Assembly: GCA_020634625.1 (NCBI GenBank)
Contig: JACKBJ010000031.1
Coordinates: 1-13,066, forward strand
DNA length: 13,066 nucleotides
Reading direction: 5' to 3'
Source of the DNA: Caldilineae bacterium
GTDB lineage: Bacteria > Chloroflexota > Anaerolineae > Epilineales > Epilineaceae
A program made the translations under genes and the position numbers. This document shows, piece after piece, positions 5,933 to 12,229 of this stretch. The notes below the pieces were generated by a model. The model was not told the DNA's origin, ran no database searches, and saw nothing but the letters and a program-made list of their open reading frames with translations. Each line of letters starts with the position of its first letter. Positions within the stretch are counted from its first letter, which is position 1.

Positions 5933-7107
5933 AGATCGCCCTGCTCAGCTTGAACGGCCGCAGCTACACCGCACGGCGGCTGCGCGAGGCCGCGCGCGCG
6001 CGCGGGCACAGCATCAGCGTCCTGCGCACCGACCGCTTCGCCATCTCGGTCGAGACCGGCCAGCCGGACCTGTACTACCGGGGCCGACACGTGCTGCACG
6101 TGGATGCCGTGATCCCGCGCATCGGGGTCTCGATCACCCACTTCGGCACGGCCGTGGTGCGCCAGCTCGAGCAGCTGGACATCTTCTGCCTCAACTCCTC
6201 GCTCGGCATCGCCAACGCTCGCGACAAGCTGCGCGGCCTGCAGGTCCTGGCCCGGCACAACATCGGCATCCCGGCCACCAGCTTCGTGCGCGACAAGGCC
6301 GACGTGCTGCCGGCCATCGGCCGCGTCGGCGGCGCGCCGGTCATCATCAAGCTGCTCGAGGGCACCCAGGGCGCCGGCGTGGTCCTGGCCGAGACGCGTG
6401 AGATCGCCGCCGCCATCGTGCAGGCCCTGCACAGCGCCAACCAGAACGTGCTGGTGCAGAAGTTCGTCTCCGAGAGCCGGGGGCGCGACATCCGGGCGCT
6501 GGTGGTCGGCGACGAGGTGGTGGCCGCCATGCGTCGGGTGGCCGTCGAGGGCGAGTTCCGCAGCAACGTCCACCTGGGCGCCAGCACCGAGGCGGTGACC
6601 CTCGACCCCGAGTCGGCCCGGGTGGCGGTGCAGGCGGCGCAGATCATGGGCCTGCGGGTGGCCGGCGTCGACATGCTCGAGAGCGACGAGGGCCCGCAGG
6701 TCATCGAGGTGAACTCGTCGCCCGGCCTGGAGGGGATCGAGGGTGCCTCGGGGATCGACGTGGCCGGCGCCATCATCGACCATATCGAGCAGCACGTGCT
6801 CTTCCCCGAGCTGGACATCCGCCAGCGCCTGACCGTCAGCCGCGGCTACGGGGTCAGCGAGCTGCCGGTGCCCAAGGGCTCGCCCCTGATCGGGCAGACC
6901 CTCGAGGCCGGCCTGCGCGAGCACGACATCACCGCCCTCAGCCTGCACCGCCAGGGCACGGTCATCCCCAACCCGCGCGGCAGCCGGGTCATCGAGCTGG
7001 GCGACCGCCTGCTCTGCTACGGCAAGCTCGAGGCCATGCGCGCGATGCTCCCGCCGCGGCCCAAGCGCCGCCGCCGCCCCAAGACGCCGCCGCCCGCCCG
7101 TGGCTGA
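5929..7107 (+). CDS. rimK: RimK-type alpha-L-glutamate ligase fused to an RCK_C (TrkA-C) domain
   Basis: ATP-grasp ligase that, in E. coli, adds glutamates to the C-terminus of ribosomal protein S6. Residues 1-290 align with E. coli RimK almost without gaps: VIPRIG, ANARDKLR (Lys100), VIIKLLEGTQGAGVVLAETR (Lys141), VAGVD (Asp248) and VIEVNSSPGLEGIE (Glu260, Asn262). All ATP and metal residues are kept. E. coli RimK is 300 aa; this one has 392. The extra part (about 298-375: VSELPVPKGSPLIGQTLEAG ending in IELGDRLLCYGK) is a recognisable RCK_C/TrkA-C domain, the ligand-binding module of potassium-channel regulators and some c-di-AMP receptors. A basic tail (RPKRRRRPK) ends the protein. The ATG is fixed by GGAGGG at 5914-5919 and the ATGA overlap with the previous gene; its end overlaps the next gene by 8 bases. 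A nucleotide- or ion-sensing control of ligation is inferred. Confidence 0.93.
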   Translation: MKIALLSLNGRSYTARRLREAARARGHSISVLRTDRFAISVETGQPDLYYRGRHVLHVDAVIPRIGVSITHFGTAVVRQLEQLDIFCLNSSLGIANARDKLRGLQVLARHNIGIPATSFVRDKADVLPAIGRVGGAPVIIKLLEGTQGAGVVLAETREIAAAIVQALHSANQNVLVQKFVSESRGRDIRALVVGDEVVAAMRRVAVEGEFRSNVHLGASTEAVTLDPESARVAVQAAQIMGLRVAGVDMLESDEGPQVIEVNSSPGLEGIEGASGIDVAGAIIDHIEQHVLFPELDIRQRLTVSRGYGVSELPVPKGSPLIGQTLEAGLREHDITALSLHRQGTVIPNPRGSRVIELGDRLLCYGKLEAMRAMLPPRPKRRRRPKTPPPARG

Positions 7108-8233
7108 GCGCAAGGGCACCGACCGGCACGAACCGGGCGCGCGATCCGGCCGCGCGCCCGAGCCGCGCGGTGGCGCCGAGCCGTTGCGCATCGCCGGCGC
7201 GACCGTCGCGCTCGGCGAGACGCGCGACCTGCTCCTGCCCGTCTCGCAGCAGTACAGCGGCCTGCCGGTGCATCTGCCGCTCCGGGTCTGGCGGGCCGAG
7301 GCGCCCGGCCCGACGGTCCTGATCTCGGCCGCCATCCACGGCGACGAGCTCAACGGCACCGGCATCATCCGGGCCCTGGCCGCCAGCCCGCCCTTCGCGC
7401 TGGCGCGGGGCACGCTGGTGCTGGCGCCGGTGCTCAACATCCTGGGCTTCGAGCGCCATTCGCGCTACCTGCCGGATCGGCGCGACCTCAACCGCAGCTT
7501 CCCGGGCCGCGCCGCCGGCAGCCTGGCCAGCCGCTACGCGGCGGCGATCTTCGAGGCCCTGGTGCCGGTCTGCGACTTCGCGATCGACCTGCACTCGGCG
7601 GCGGTGCGGCGGACCAACTTTCCCAACGTGCGGGCCGACCTGTCCAAGGCGCCCACCCGCCGCCTGGCGATGGCCTTCGGCTGCGAGCTGGTGCTGCACG
7701 GCAAGGGGCCCCAGGGCTCGCTGCGCCGGACGGCCACCGAGGCCGGCTGCCCGAGCATCATCCTCGAGGCCGGCGAGGTCTGGAAGATCGAGCCGGCGGT
7801 GGTCGAGATCGGCCTGCGCGGGGTGCGCAACGTGTTGATCGAGCTGGACATGGTCGAGGGCCAGCCGGTCCGGCCACCCTACCAGGCGACGGTCCTGCGC
7901 AGCACCTGGGTGCGCGCCGAGCAGGGCGGCATCCTGCAGTTCCACGTGGCGCCCGGCGAACCGGTCTCGCGCCGCCAGGCCCTGGCCACCGTCACCGACC
8001 TGCTCGGCCGCGCCCTGCACGTGCTCGACGCTCCCCGCGACGGCGTGGTGCTGGGCCTCTCGACCATGCCGGCCGTCAAGCCGGGCGAGCCGGTCTGCCA
8101 CCTGGCCCATCCGCAGGGCGGCCTCAAGCGCATCCGCGCCGCGCTGGCCGGCGCCGACGCGCACAGCCTGGCCGAGCGCCTGCGCCACGACCTGGCCACC
8201 AACGTCGAGGTGCAGGCGGCCGGCGGCGGCTAG
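7100..8233 (+). CDS. Succinylglutamate desuccinylase/aspartoacylase-family zinc amidohydrolase (copy 2)
   Basis: Second AstE/AspA-family hydrolase (377 aa), clearly diverged from copy 1. Zinc ligands are His80 and Glu83 (AIHGDELNGTG) and His165 (AIDLHSAAV). The substrate motif is the usual DLNRSFPG (N131-R132) and the likely catalytic residue is Glu223 (PSIILEAGE). The C-terminal beta-rich domain (about 265-345) is present. A charged, probably disordered extension of about 28 residues precedes the domain, starting at GTG 7100, 8 bases before the RimK stop. A later start is possible, but none has a better ribosome site, and the overlap fits the pattern of the cluster. Removal of an acyl or amino-acid group from a product of the neighbouring ligases is the likely role. 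Acting as the reverse of RimK tagging is one option, in the way that a protease (RimB) trims RimK products in pseudomonads. This is the last gene of the + strand run. Confidence 0.88.
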   Translation: MAERKGTDRHEPGARSGRAPEPRGGAEPLRIAGATVALGETRDLLLPVSQQYSGLPVHLPLRVWRAEAPGPTVLISAAIHGDELNGTGIIRALAASPPFALARGTLVLAPVLNILGFERHSRYLPDRRDLNRSFPGRAAGSLASRYAAAIFEALVPVCDFAIDLHSAAVRRTNFPNVRADLSKAPTRRLAMAFGCELVLHGKGPQGSLRRTATEAGCPSIILEAGEVWKIEPAVVEIGLRGVRNVLIELDMVEGQPVRPPYQATVLRSTWVRAEQGGILQFHVAPGEPVSRRQALATVTDLLGRALHVLDAPRDGVVLGLSTMPAVKPGEPVCHLAHPQGGLKRIRAALAGADAHSLAERLRHDLATNVEVQAAGGG

Positions 8234-8239
8234 CCGTCT

Positions 8240-8263
8240 CGGGCCTCGCCCGCGCGAGCCCCG
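8240..8263. terminator. GC-rich hairpin between convergent genes, possible terminator
   Basis: In the 57 bases between convergent genes the sequence can fold as CGGG-C-CTCGC / GCGAG-C-CCCG with a four-base loop: nine pairs and one C-C mismatch. A second small stem (GGGCC-CCC-GGCCC, 8278-8290) follows. Neither strand has a T-run, so intrinsic termination is uncertain. The position between opposing operons is the main support. Confidence 0.35.
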
Positions 8264-8290
8264 CGCTCGGGTCCGACGGGCCCCCGGCCC

Positions 8291-9541
8291 CTAGGGCGTC
8301 GGCTCCAGGTCCAGCGCCAGCATCAGCCACTGCGTATCGGCCTTCTTGGCGAAGTCGTCGTCGCCTGCCAGCAGCAGGGCGCGCCGGCCGTCGGGCAGGT
8401 TCGGCCCCAGGGTCATGCCCTCGAGTCCCTCGGGCTCGAGGCCGAGCGCCTCGAGCTCGGCCAGCAGCCGCTTCTCGAGACGCGGGGGCTCGCCATCGGC
8501 CGCCGCGGCGTCGGCGTCGCCGCCCAGCGGCAGCCGGATCGCGTAGAGCCGGGTGGCGGCCGGGCCGTCGTTGCCCGACTCGCCCAAGCGCTCGAGCGCC
8601 AACAGCCCGCCAGCCGAGTCCAGCGCCAACAGCTCGGTCAGGGCGCCGGCCTTGTCGCAGTCCTCGGCGTCCGCCCGGCCAGCGGGCAAGTCGAGCGGGT
8701 AGCGCCACTCGCCGGCCGGTGCCTGGTCCGGCAGCGTCCAGGCCAGCAGATGGGCCGCGCACTCGCCGCCATCCTCGGGGTCGGCATCCTGGGCCAGCGG
8801 ACCCTGGGTGCCGGTGACCAACCATCGCCCATCCGGCGCCAGGGCCAACGACTCGAAGCCCTGGTTGTCGCGCACGCCGCGGTCGCCCTCGCCGTCGGGC
8901 AGATAGGCCTCGGTCAGGGGCAGGCGGCCGGTCTCGCGACCGCCCGGGTCGAGGCGCAGCACCGCCGGCGGCAGCGGCGGCTCGGCCCCGGCGTCGCCCT
9001 CGCTGGCCAGGTAGCGCTGGCCGTCCGGCGCCAGGGCCAGGCCCTCGGGGTCGAGGCTGTCCTCGGCGAAGGGCTGGTCGCTCGCGTCGCGCAGGACCGT
9101 CACCGCCTCCCAGACCAGGTCGCCCGCGTCCAGCCGGCCGTCCGCCAGGTCGATCCGGGCTTGGTAGTAGCGGCTCGGCGCTTCGTCGCCCCGGTCGTCC
9201 GAGAGCGCCAGCAGGCGCTGCGCCGAGGCATCCCAGGCCAGCGCCGAGATGCCGCCGAAGGGCGTGTCGAACAGGCTCTGACGCGATTCCATGCGCCACT
9301 CGCCGGCCGGCTCCAGGGCCCGGGCCTCCAGCGGCTGCGGCGTCGGCGTCGGTGGCGGCGCGCCGCAGCCGGCCAGCAGCACCATCAGGGCCAGCGCCGG
9401 CGCGTGGACCCCAGCCGCGAGCCTTCCAGGGACGGCGCGCCCATCCCGAGCACGCCGGCCGCATCGGCACCGGTCGCTCCGCAGTCCCTCGACGCTGCGA
9501 TCGCGCCCGTTGCCCGCATCGCTCCTGCCGAACGGCCTCAT
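8291..9541 (-). CDS. Esterase-like-phytase domain lipoprotein
   Basis: Exported beta-propeller-like protein of the 'esterase-like activity of phytase' family (416 aa). Residues 47-59 form a hydrophobic stretch ending in the lipobox LAGC (Cys59), followed by the spacer GAPPPTPTPQP, so it is probably a membrane-anchored lipoprotein. Family landmarks are FGGISALAWD (95-104), LALSDDRG (111-118), DSLDPEGLAL (161-170), VRDNQGFESLAL (223-234), LLALERL (313-319) and GLEGMTLGPNLPDGRR (372-387). The start at 9541 is favoured because its ATG overlaps the upstream stop as ATGA. It leaves an unusually long, Arg-rich sequence of 46 residues before the hydrophobic stretch, and no other in-frame ATG or GTG lies between it and the hydrophobic stretch. 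It is a paralogue of the gene just upstream and co-transcribed with it. No enzymatic function is proven for the family in general. Confidence 0.85.
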   Translation of the reverse strand: MRPFGRSDAGNGRDRSVEGLRSDRCRCGRRARDGRAVPGRLAAGVHAPALALMVLLAGCGAPPPTPTPQPLEARALEPAGEWRMESRQSLFDTPFGGISALAWDASAQRLLALSDDRGDEAPSRYYQARIDLADGRLDAGDLVWEAVTVLRDASDQPFAEDSLDPEGLALAPDGQRYLASEGDAGAEPPLPPAVLRLDPGGRETGRLPLTEAYLPDGEGDRGVRDNQGFESLALAPDGRWLVTGTQGPLAQDADPEDGGECAAHLLAWTLPDQAPAGEWRYPLDLPAGRADAEDCDKAGALTELLALDSAGGLLALERLGESGNDGPAATRLYAIRLPLGGDADAAAADGEPPRLEKRLLAELEALGLEPEGLEGMTLGPNLPDGRRALLLAGDDDFAKKADTQWLMLALDLEPTP

Positions 9542-11157
9542 TCCCCGTCCCGGCCGTCGCGATTGCTGGCCACCGTCTCGACCCAAGGCTCCGGGGCGCG
9601 CGCAAAGGCCGCCAGCGAGCGCCGATCGATCCGGTTCGCGGTCGCGGAGACGCCGGGCGTGACGCTGGGCTCGGCCGTCGGTTCGGGTGCCGCAGTCTGC
9701 GTCGGCGCGGTCCGCCGGGTCGGCAGCGGGAGCGCGGTGGGGGTTGCCGGCTCGCCGGGTGCGGCCGTGAGCGCCGCCGCGGGCGCGCCCGCGGCAAGCA
9801 GGAGCGGCAGGTAGAGGCGCCCGGACTCGGTTGCCGGCGGCTGCCGGGTCGGGCGGGGCTGGGGCGTCGCGCCCGGGCTCGCGGTCGCGCTCGGCTCGGG
9901 CGCCCGGGTCTCGAGGGTCAGCGCCAGCGCCACCAGCTGCGTCACCTGGCTGGCGTTGAAGTTGTCGTCGCTGACCAGGATCAGCACCCGTCGCCCGTCC
10001 GGCAGCGTCGGGCCCAGGGTCATGCCCTCGAGGTTGTCCGGCGCGATGCCCAGCGAAGCGATGTCGGCCAGCAGGCGCTTGGGCATCGGCCGTTCGACCG
10101 GCAGCGGCGTGCCGCTGACCGGGTCGACCAGCGCGTCCAGCTGCGAGACGTCGGTGGCGCCGGCCACGCTGGTCTCGAAGAGGCGCACCGTGTTGCCGAC
10201 GCCGACGGCGTAGGAGCGTTCCAGGGCCAGCAGGGTGCCGGCCTCGTCCAGCGCCGTCAGCTCGACCAGGCCGTTGTCGGCGAAGCCGTCGGCCGGCTCG
10301 GGTGCGACGGGGATCGGCGCCACCGGGTAGACGTGCTCCGAGAGCAGGCGCCCGGCGGGGCCGCCGATCTGGGCCGAGCCCAGCCCGTAGACCAGCACCC
10401 GCGAGCGGCTGCCCTCGGTCGGGCCGGCCGCCGGGCCGTCCTGGACCAGCGCGTTCTCGGTGCCGCTGTAGAGCCGGAAGCCGGACGGCGAGACCGTTAG
10501 CGGCTCGAAGGCCTGGTTGTCGCGGACGCCCCGCGCGCCGCCCTCGGCCGGCAGGAAGTGGTCCGGCACCGGCAGGGCGGCCTGCTGGCGGCCCGCGGCG
10601 TCGAAGGCGCGCAGGAAGGGGTCGATCGGCGGGCTGGCGTCGGCGTCGCCCTCGCTCGAGACGAAGCGGCTGCCGGCGAGGGGCCCGCCGGTGGCCAGCG
10701 CGATGCCCTCCGGGTCGATGCTGCCCGGTTCGAAGGGCAGGCCCGCGGCATCGGTCAGCGTGACGACCGAGCTGAAGCTCAGATCGCCCGCTTCCAGCCG
10801 GCCGTCGGTCAGGTCGAGGCGCAGCGTGTAGTAGCGGGCCGGGGCCAGGCTGCCGCGGTCGTCCGAGAGGGCCAGGTAGGCCTCGCTCTCGGGGTCCCAG
10901 GTGATGCCCGAGAGCCCGCCCAGCGGCGTGCCGAGCACCGTCCCGCCCGGCGTCAGGCGGATCTCGCCCAGCAGCGCGACCTCGGTGACGGTCAGGCGGG
11001 GCTGGGTCTGGGCGGCGGCGCGGCCGAGAGCGCCGGGCGCAGGGCCGGCCAGGCTCGGGCCGAGGGCGATGGCCAGCGCCGTCAGGAGCAGGCCGATGGC
11101 CCGATACGGGCGGCCGGTTTCAGCCGGTCGAAGGCCGGGGGATGGGTTGGCGTGCAT
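9538..11157 (-). CDS. Secreted esterase-like-phytase domain protein with Pro/Thr-rich C-terminus
   Basis: 539-aa exported protein. The signal peptide has its hydrophobic core at 20-38 and probable cleavage after the AAA at 47-49. The family domain spans about 60-415, with GGLSGITWD (80-88), LALSDDRG (95-102), GSIDPEGIAL (145-154), RFVSSEGD (164-171), RDNQAFEPLTV (212-222), LLALERSYAVG (309-319) and NLEGMTLGPTLPDGRR (375-390), then LVSDDNFN. After 418 comes a Pro/Thr/Ala-rich linker, a short hydrophobic patch LYLPLLLAAG (448-457) and a second Pro/Thr-rich tail. Such Pro/Thr spacer plus YLPL endings are common in Chloroflexota exported proteins (inference on phylum). ATG 11157 is chosen over the in-frame ATG at 11208 because GGAGG lies 4 bases before it and it gives a clean signal peptide. 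The stop overlaps the lipoprotein start. Confidence 0.87.
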   Translation of the reverse strand: MHANPSPGLRPAETGRPYRAIGLLLTALAIALGPSLAGPAPGALGRAAAQTQPRLTVTEVALLGEIRLTPGGTVLGTPLGGLSGITWDPESEAYLALSDDRGSLAPARYYTLRLDLTDGRLEAGDLSFSSVVTLTDAAGLPFEPGSIDPEGIALATGGPLAGSRFVSSEGDADASPPIDPFLRAFDAAGRQQAALPVPDHFLPAEGGARGVRDNQAFEPLTVSPSGFRLYSGTENALVQDGPAAGPTEGSRSRVLVYGLGSAQIGGPAGRLLSEHVYPVAPIPVAPEPADGFADNGLVELTALDEAGTLLALERSYAVGVGNTVRLFETSVAGATDVSQLDALVDPVSGTPLPVERPMPKRLLADIASLGIAPDNLEGMTLGPTLPDGRRVLILVSDDNFNASQVTQLVALALTLETRAPEPSATASPGATPQPRPTRQPPATESGRLYLPLLLAAGAPAAALTAAPGEPATPTALPLPTRRTAPTQTAAPEPTAEPSVTPGVSATANRIDRRSLAAFARAPEPWVETVASNRDGRDGE

Positions 11158-11161
11158 GCTG

Positions 11162-11166
11162 CCTCC
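11162..11166 (-). promoter_or_regulatory. Ribosome binding site deciding the start at 11157
   Basis: GGAGG on the minus strand, 4 bases before the ATG at 11157. The upstream in-frame ATG at 11208 overlaps a candidate -10 box and has no such site. Confidence 0.6.
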
Positions 11167-11206
11167 GCTGATGCGCTCCGGGCGCCGCGCCGGCGCCGAT
11201 CGCTCC

Positions 11207-11212
11207 ATTGTA
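11207..11212 (-). promoter_or_regulatory. Candidate -10 box for the phytase-like gene pair
   Basis: TACAAT on the minus strand (5 of 6 to consensus) in the 105-base gap between the nitroreductase stop and the phytase-like start. It would place transcription start near 11200, giving a leader of about 40 bases. No convincing -35 box lies 16-18 bases upstream, so the call is tentative. Confidence 0.4.
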
Positions 11213-11262
11213 TCGCCGTCCCGGTGTCCGAGGCGACCGCGGGCACGCGGCCGGCGCCGCGA

Positions 11263-12087
11263 TCAGCTCAAATCGGCGGCCGCCACCCGACGCAGCCAGG
11301 CCTCGGCCGGCCGCCGCTGCGGCCGCAGCTTGCCGGTGACGACCTCGTCGCCGGGCGCGGGCTCGGGGAAGAAGAACAGCGCGCCGAGAAGCGCCTGGCC
11401 GGCCGGCACCCCGCAGATGGCCAGCGCCCGCGCCTCGGCCAGGACCCCGCCCGAGGACCAGTAGCTGGCCAGGCCGCGCGCGGTGGCCGCGACGAGCAGG
11501 CTCTGGCCGTAGGCCGCGGCCGCGGCCAGATGCTCGCGGTTGCGCCTGGCCCACTCGGCCTCGCGCCTGGCGCCGCCCGCGACGCCGTCCGCGTCCTGCC
11601 CCGCGGCCCCGCCCCGACCCTCGGCCGCCGCCGCTTCGGCCCCACCCGGCGGCGGGTCGGGCAGCCAGCACAGCAGCACCAGGGCGCCGGCGGCCGCCAG
11701 CATGCGCGGGATCTTGCTGCCGGGCGCGTCGCGCCAGATGGGCGCCTCGGCCCGGGCCGCCTCGGCCTCGATGCGTCCGATCAGCGCCCGACAGGCCGCG
11801 GCGTCCAGCAGGTGGGCCCGCCAGGGCTCGATCGCGCCGCCCGCGTCGCTTGCGCCACCCGCGTCGGCCGCGCCGGCCGCCGCGCCGGCGCCGCCGCGAT
11901 GGCTGGCATGGCAGGCATGGTGGAAGGGCGCCATGCCGGCCACGGCCAGGGCCGGCTCGAGCGCGTCCAGGAAGCCGTCGGGCAGGGCCGGCGGCGCGCT
12001 CGGGTCGGCGAAGACCTTGCGCGTGCGCCGGCCCGCGATGGCCGCGTCGACGGCGGCGATCGAAGCCGGATCGGGGGTCGCTTGCAT
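11263..12087 (-). CDS. Nitroreductase-family FMN-dependent oxidoreductase
   Basis: 274-aa cytoplasmic flavoprotein of the nitroreductase superfamily, which reduces varied substrates with NAD(P)H through FMN. Typical parts are the N-terminal phosphate-binding RRTRKVFADP (20-29), the long helix AAAAAYGQSLLVAATARGLASYWSSG (188-213) and the C-terminal GVPAGQALLGALFFFPEP (226-243) followed by VVTGKLRPQR. The physiological substrate is not deducible. Two low-complexity Gly/Ala insertions (about 64-86 and 149-175) enlarge it over close relatives, and a His/Cys patch FHHACHASH lies at 55-63. ATG 12087 is chosen because MQATPDPASIAAVDAAIAGRR leads directly into the domain. The open frame upstream to 12282 runs across the divergent promoter region and is unlikely to be coding. 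The ribosome site is weak. It is on the same strand as the phytase-like genes but separated by 105 bases that hold their own -10 candidate. Confidence 0.85.
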   Translation of the reverse strand: MQATPDPASIAAVDAAIAGRRTRKVFADPSAPPALPDGFLDALEPALAVAGMAPFHHACHASHRGGAGAAAGAADAGGASDAGGAIEPWRAHLLDAAACRALIGRIEAEAARAEAPIWRDAPGSKIPRMLAAAGALVLLCWLPDPPPGGAEAAAAEGRGGAAGQDADGVAGGARREAEWARRNREHLAAAAAYGQSLLVAATARGLASYWSSGGVLAEARALAICGVPAGQALLGALFFFPEPAPGDEVVTGKLRPQRRPAEAWLRRVAAADLS

Positions 12088-12146
12088 GGTGGCGGCTCGC
12101 TTGGCGTGGAGGGATCGGTTCGCCTTGGACTCGTACCAACTTCTAG

Positions 12147-12177
12147 TGTAGCGGCGACCCGGGGATGTTATGCTACA
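12147..12177. promoter_or_regulatory. Inverted repeat in the divergent intergenic region, possible operator
   Basis: Perfect 6-base arms TGTAGC and GCTACA separated by 19 bases, in the A+T-richer middle of the 142-base gap between the divergent nitroreductase and methyltransferase genes. The right arm overlaps the candidate -10 box of the methyltransferase. Six-base arms can arise by chance, so operator function is only suggested by position. Confidence 0.3.
12166..12174 (+). promoter_or_regulatory. Candidate extended -10 promoter of the methyltransferase gene
   Basis: TGTTATGCT contains a TGn extension and a -10-like TATGCT (4 of 6). It predicts a start near 12181 and a leader of about 49 bases. 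The -35 region is poor, which extended -10 promoters tolerate. Confidence 0.4.
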
Positions 12178-12217
12178 GGGACCGAAGTCCTCGAGCGCGG
12201 CTGGCCGTCGACCGATT

Positions 12218-12222
12218 GGAGG
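12218..12222 (+). promoter_or_regulatory. Ribosome binding site of the methyltransferase gene
   Basis: GGAGG, 7 bases before the ATG at 12230. It favours that start over the in-frame ATG nine bases later. Confidence 0.65.
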
Positions 12223-12229
12223 CGTCGCC

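Noticed and set aside
4996..7107. 703-codon frame with the RimK gene at its end
   Set aside because: The upstream part is an Arg/Gly-rich shadow of the GshB-like gene; RimK begins at 5929 with a strong ribosome site.
5929..7107. Interpretation of the RimK tail as a fused zinc protease domain (as in some RimK-protease fusions)
   Set aside because: No aspartate-protease-like or zinc motif is seen; the pattern VPKGSPLIGQTL...GDRLLCYG fits RCK_C much better.
8124..9797. 557-codon minus-strand frame across the lipoprotein gene
   Set aside because: Arg/Pro/Gly-rich product without domains, overlapping two recognised phytase-like genes in another frame.
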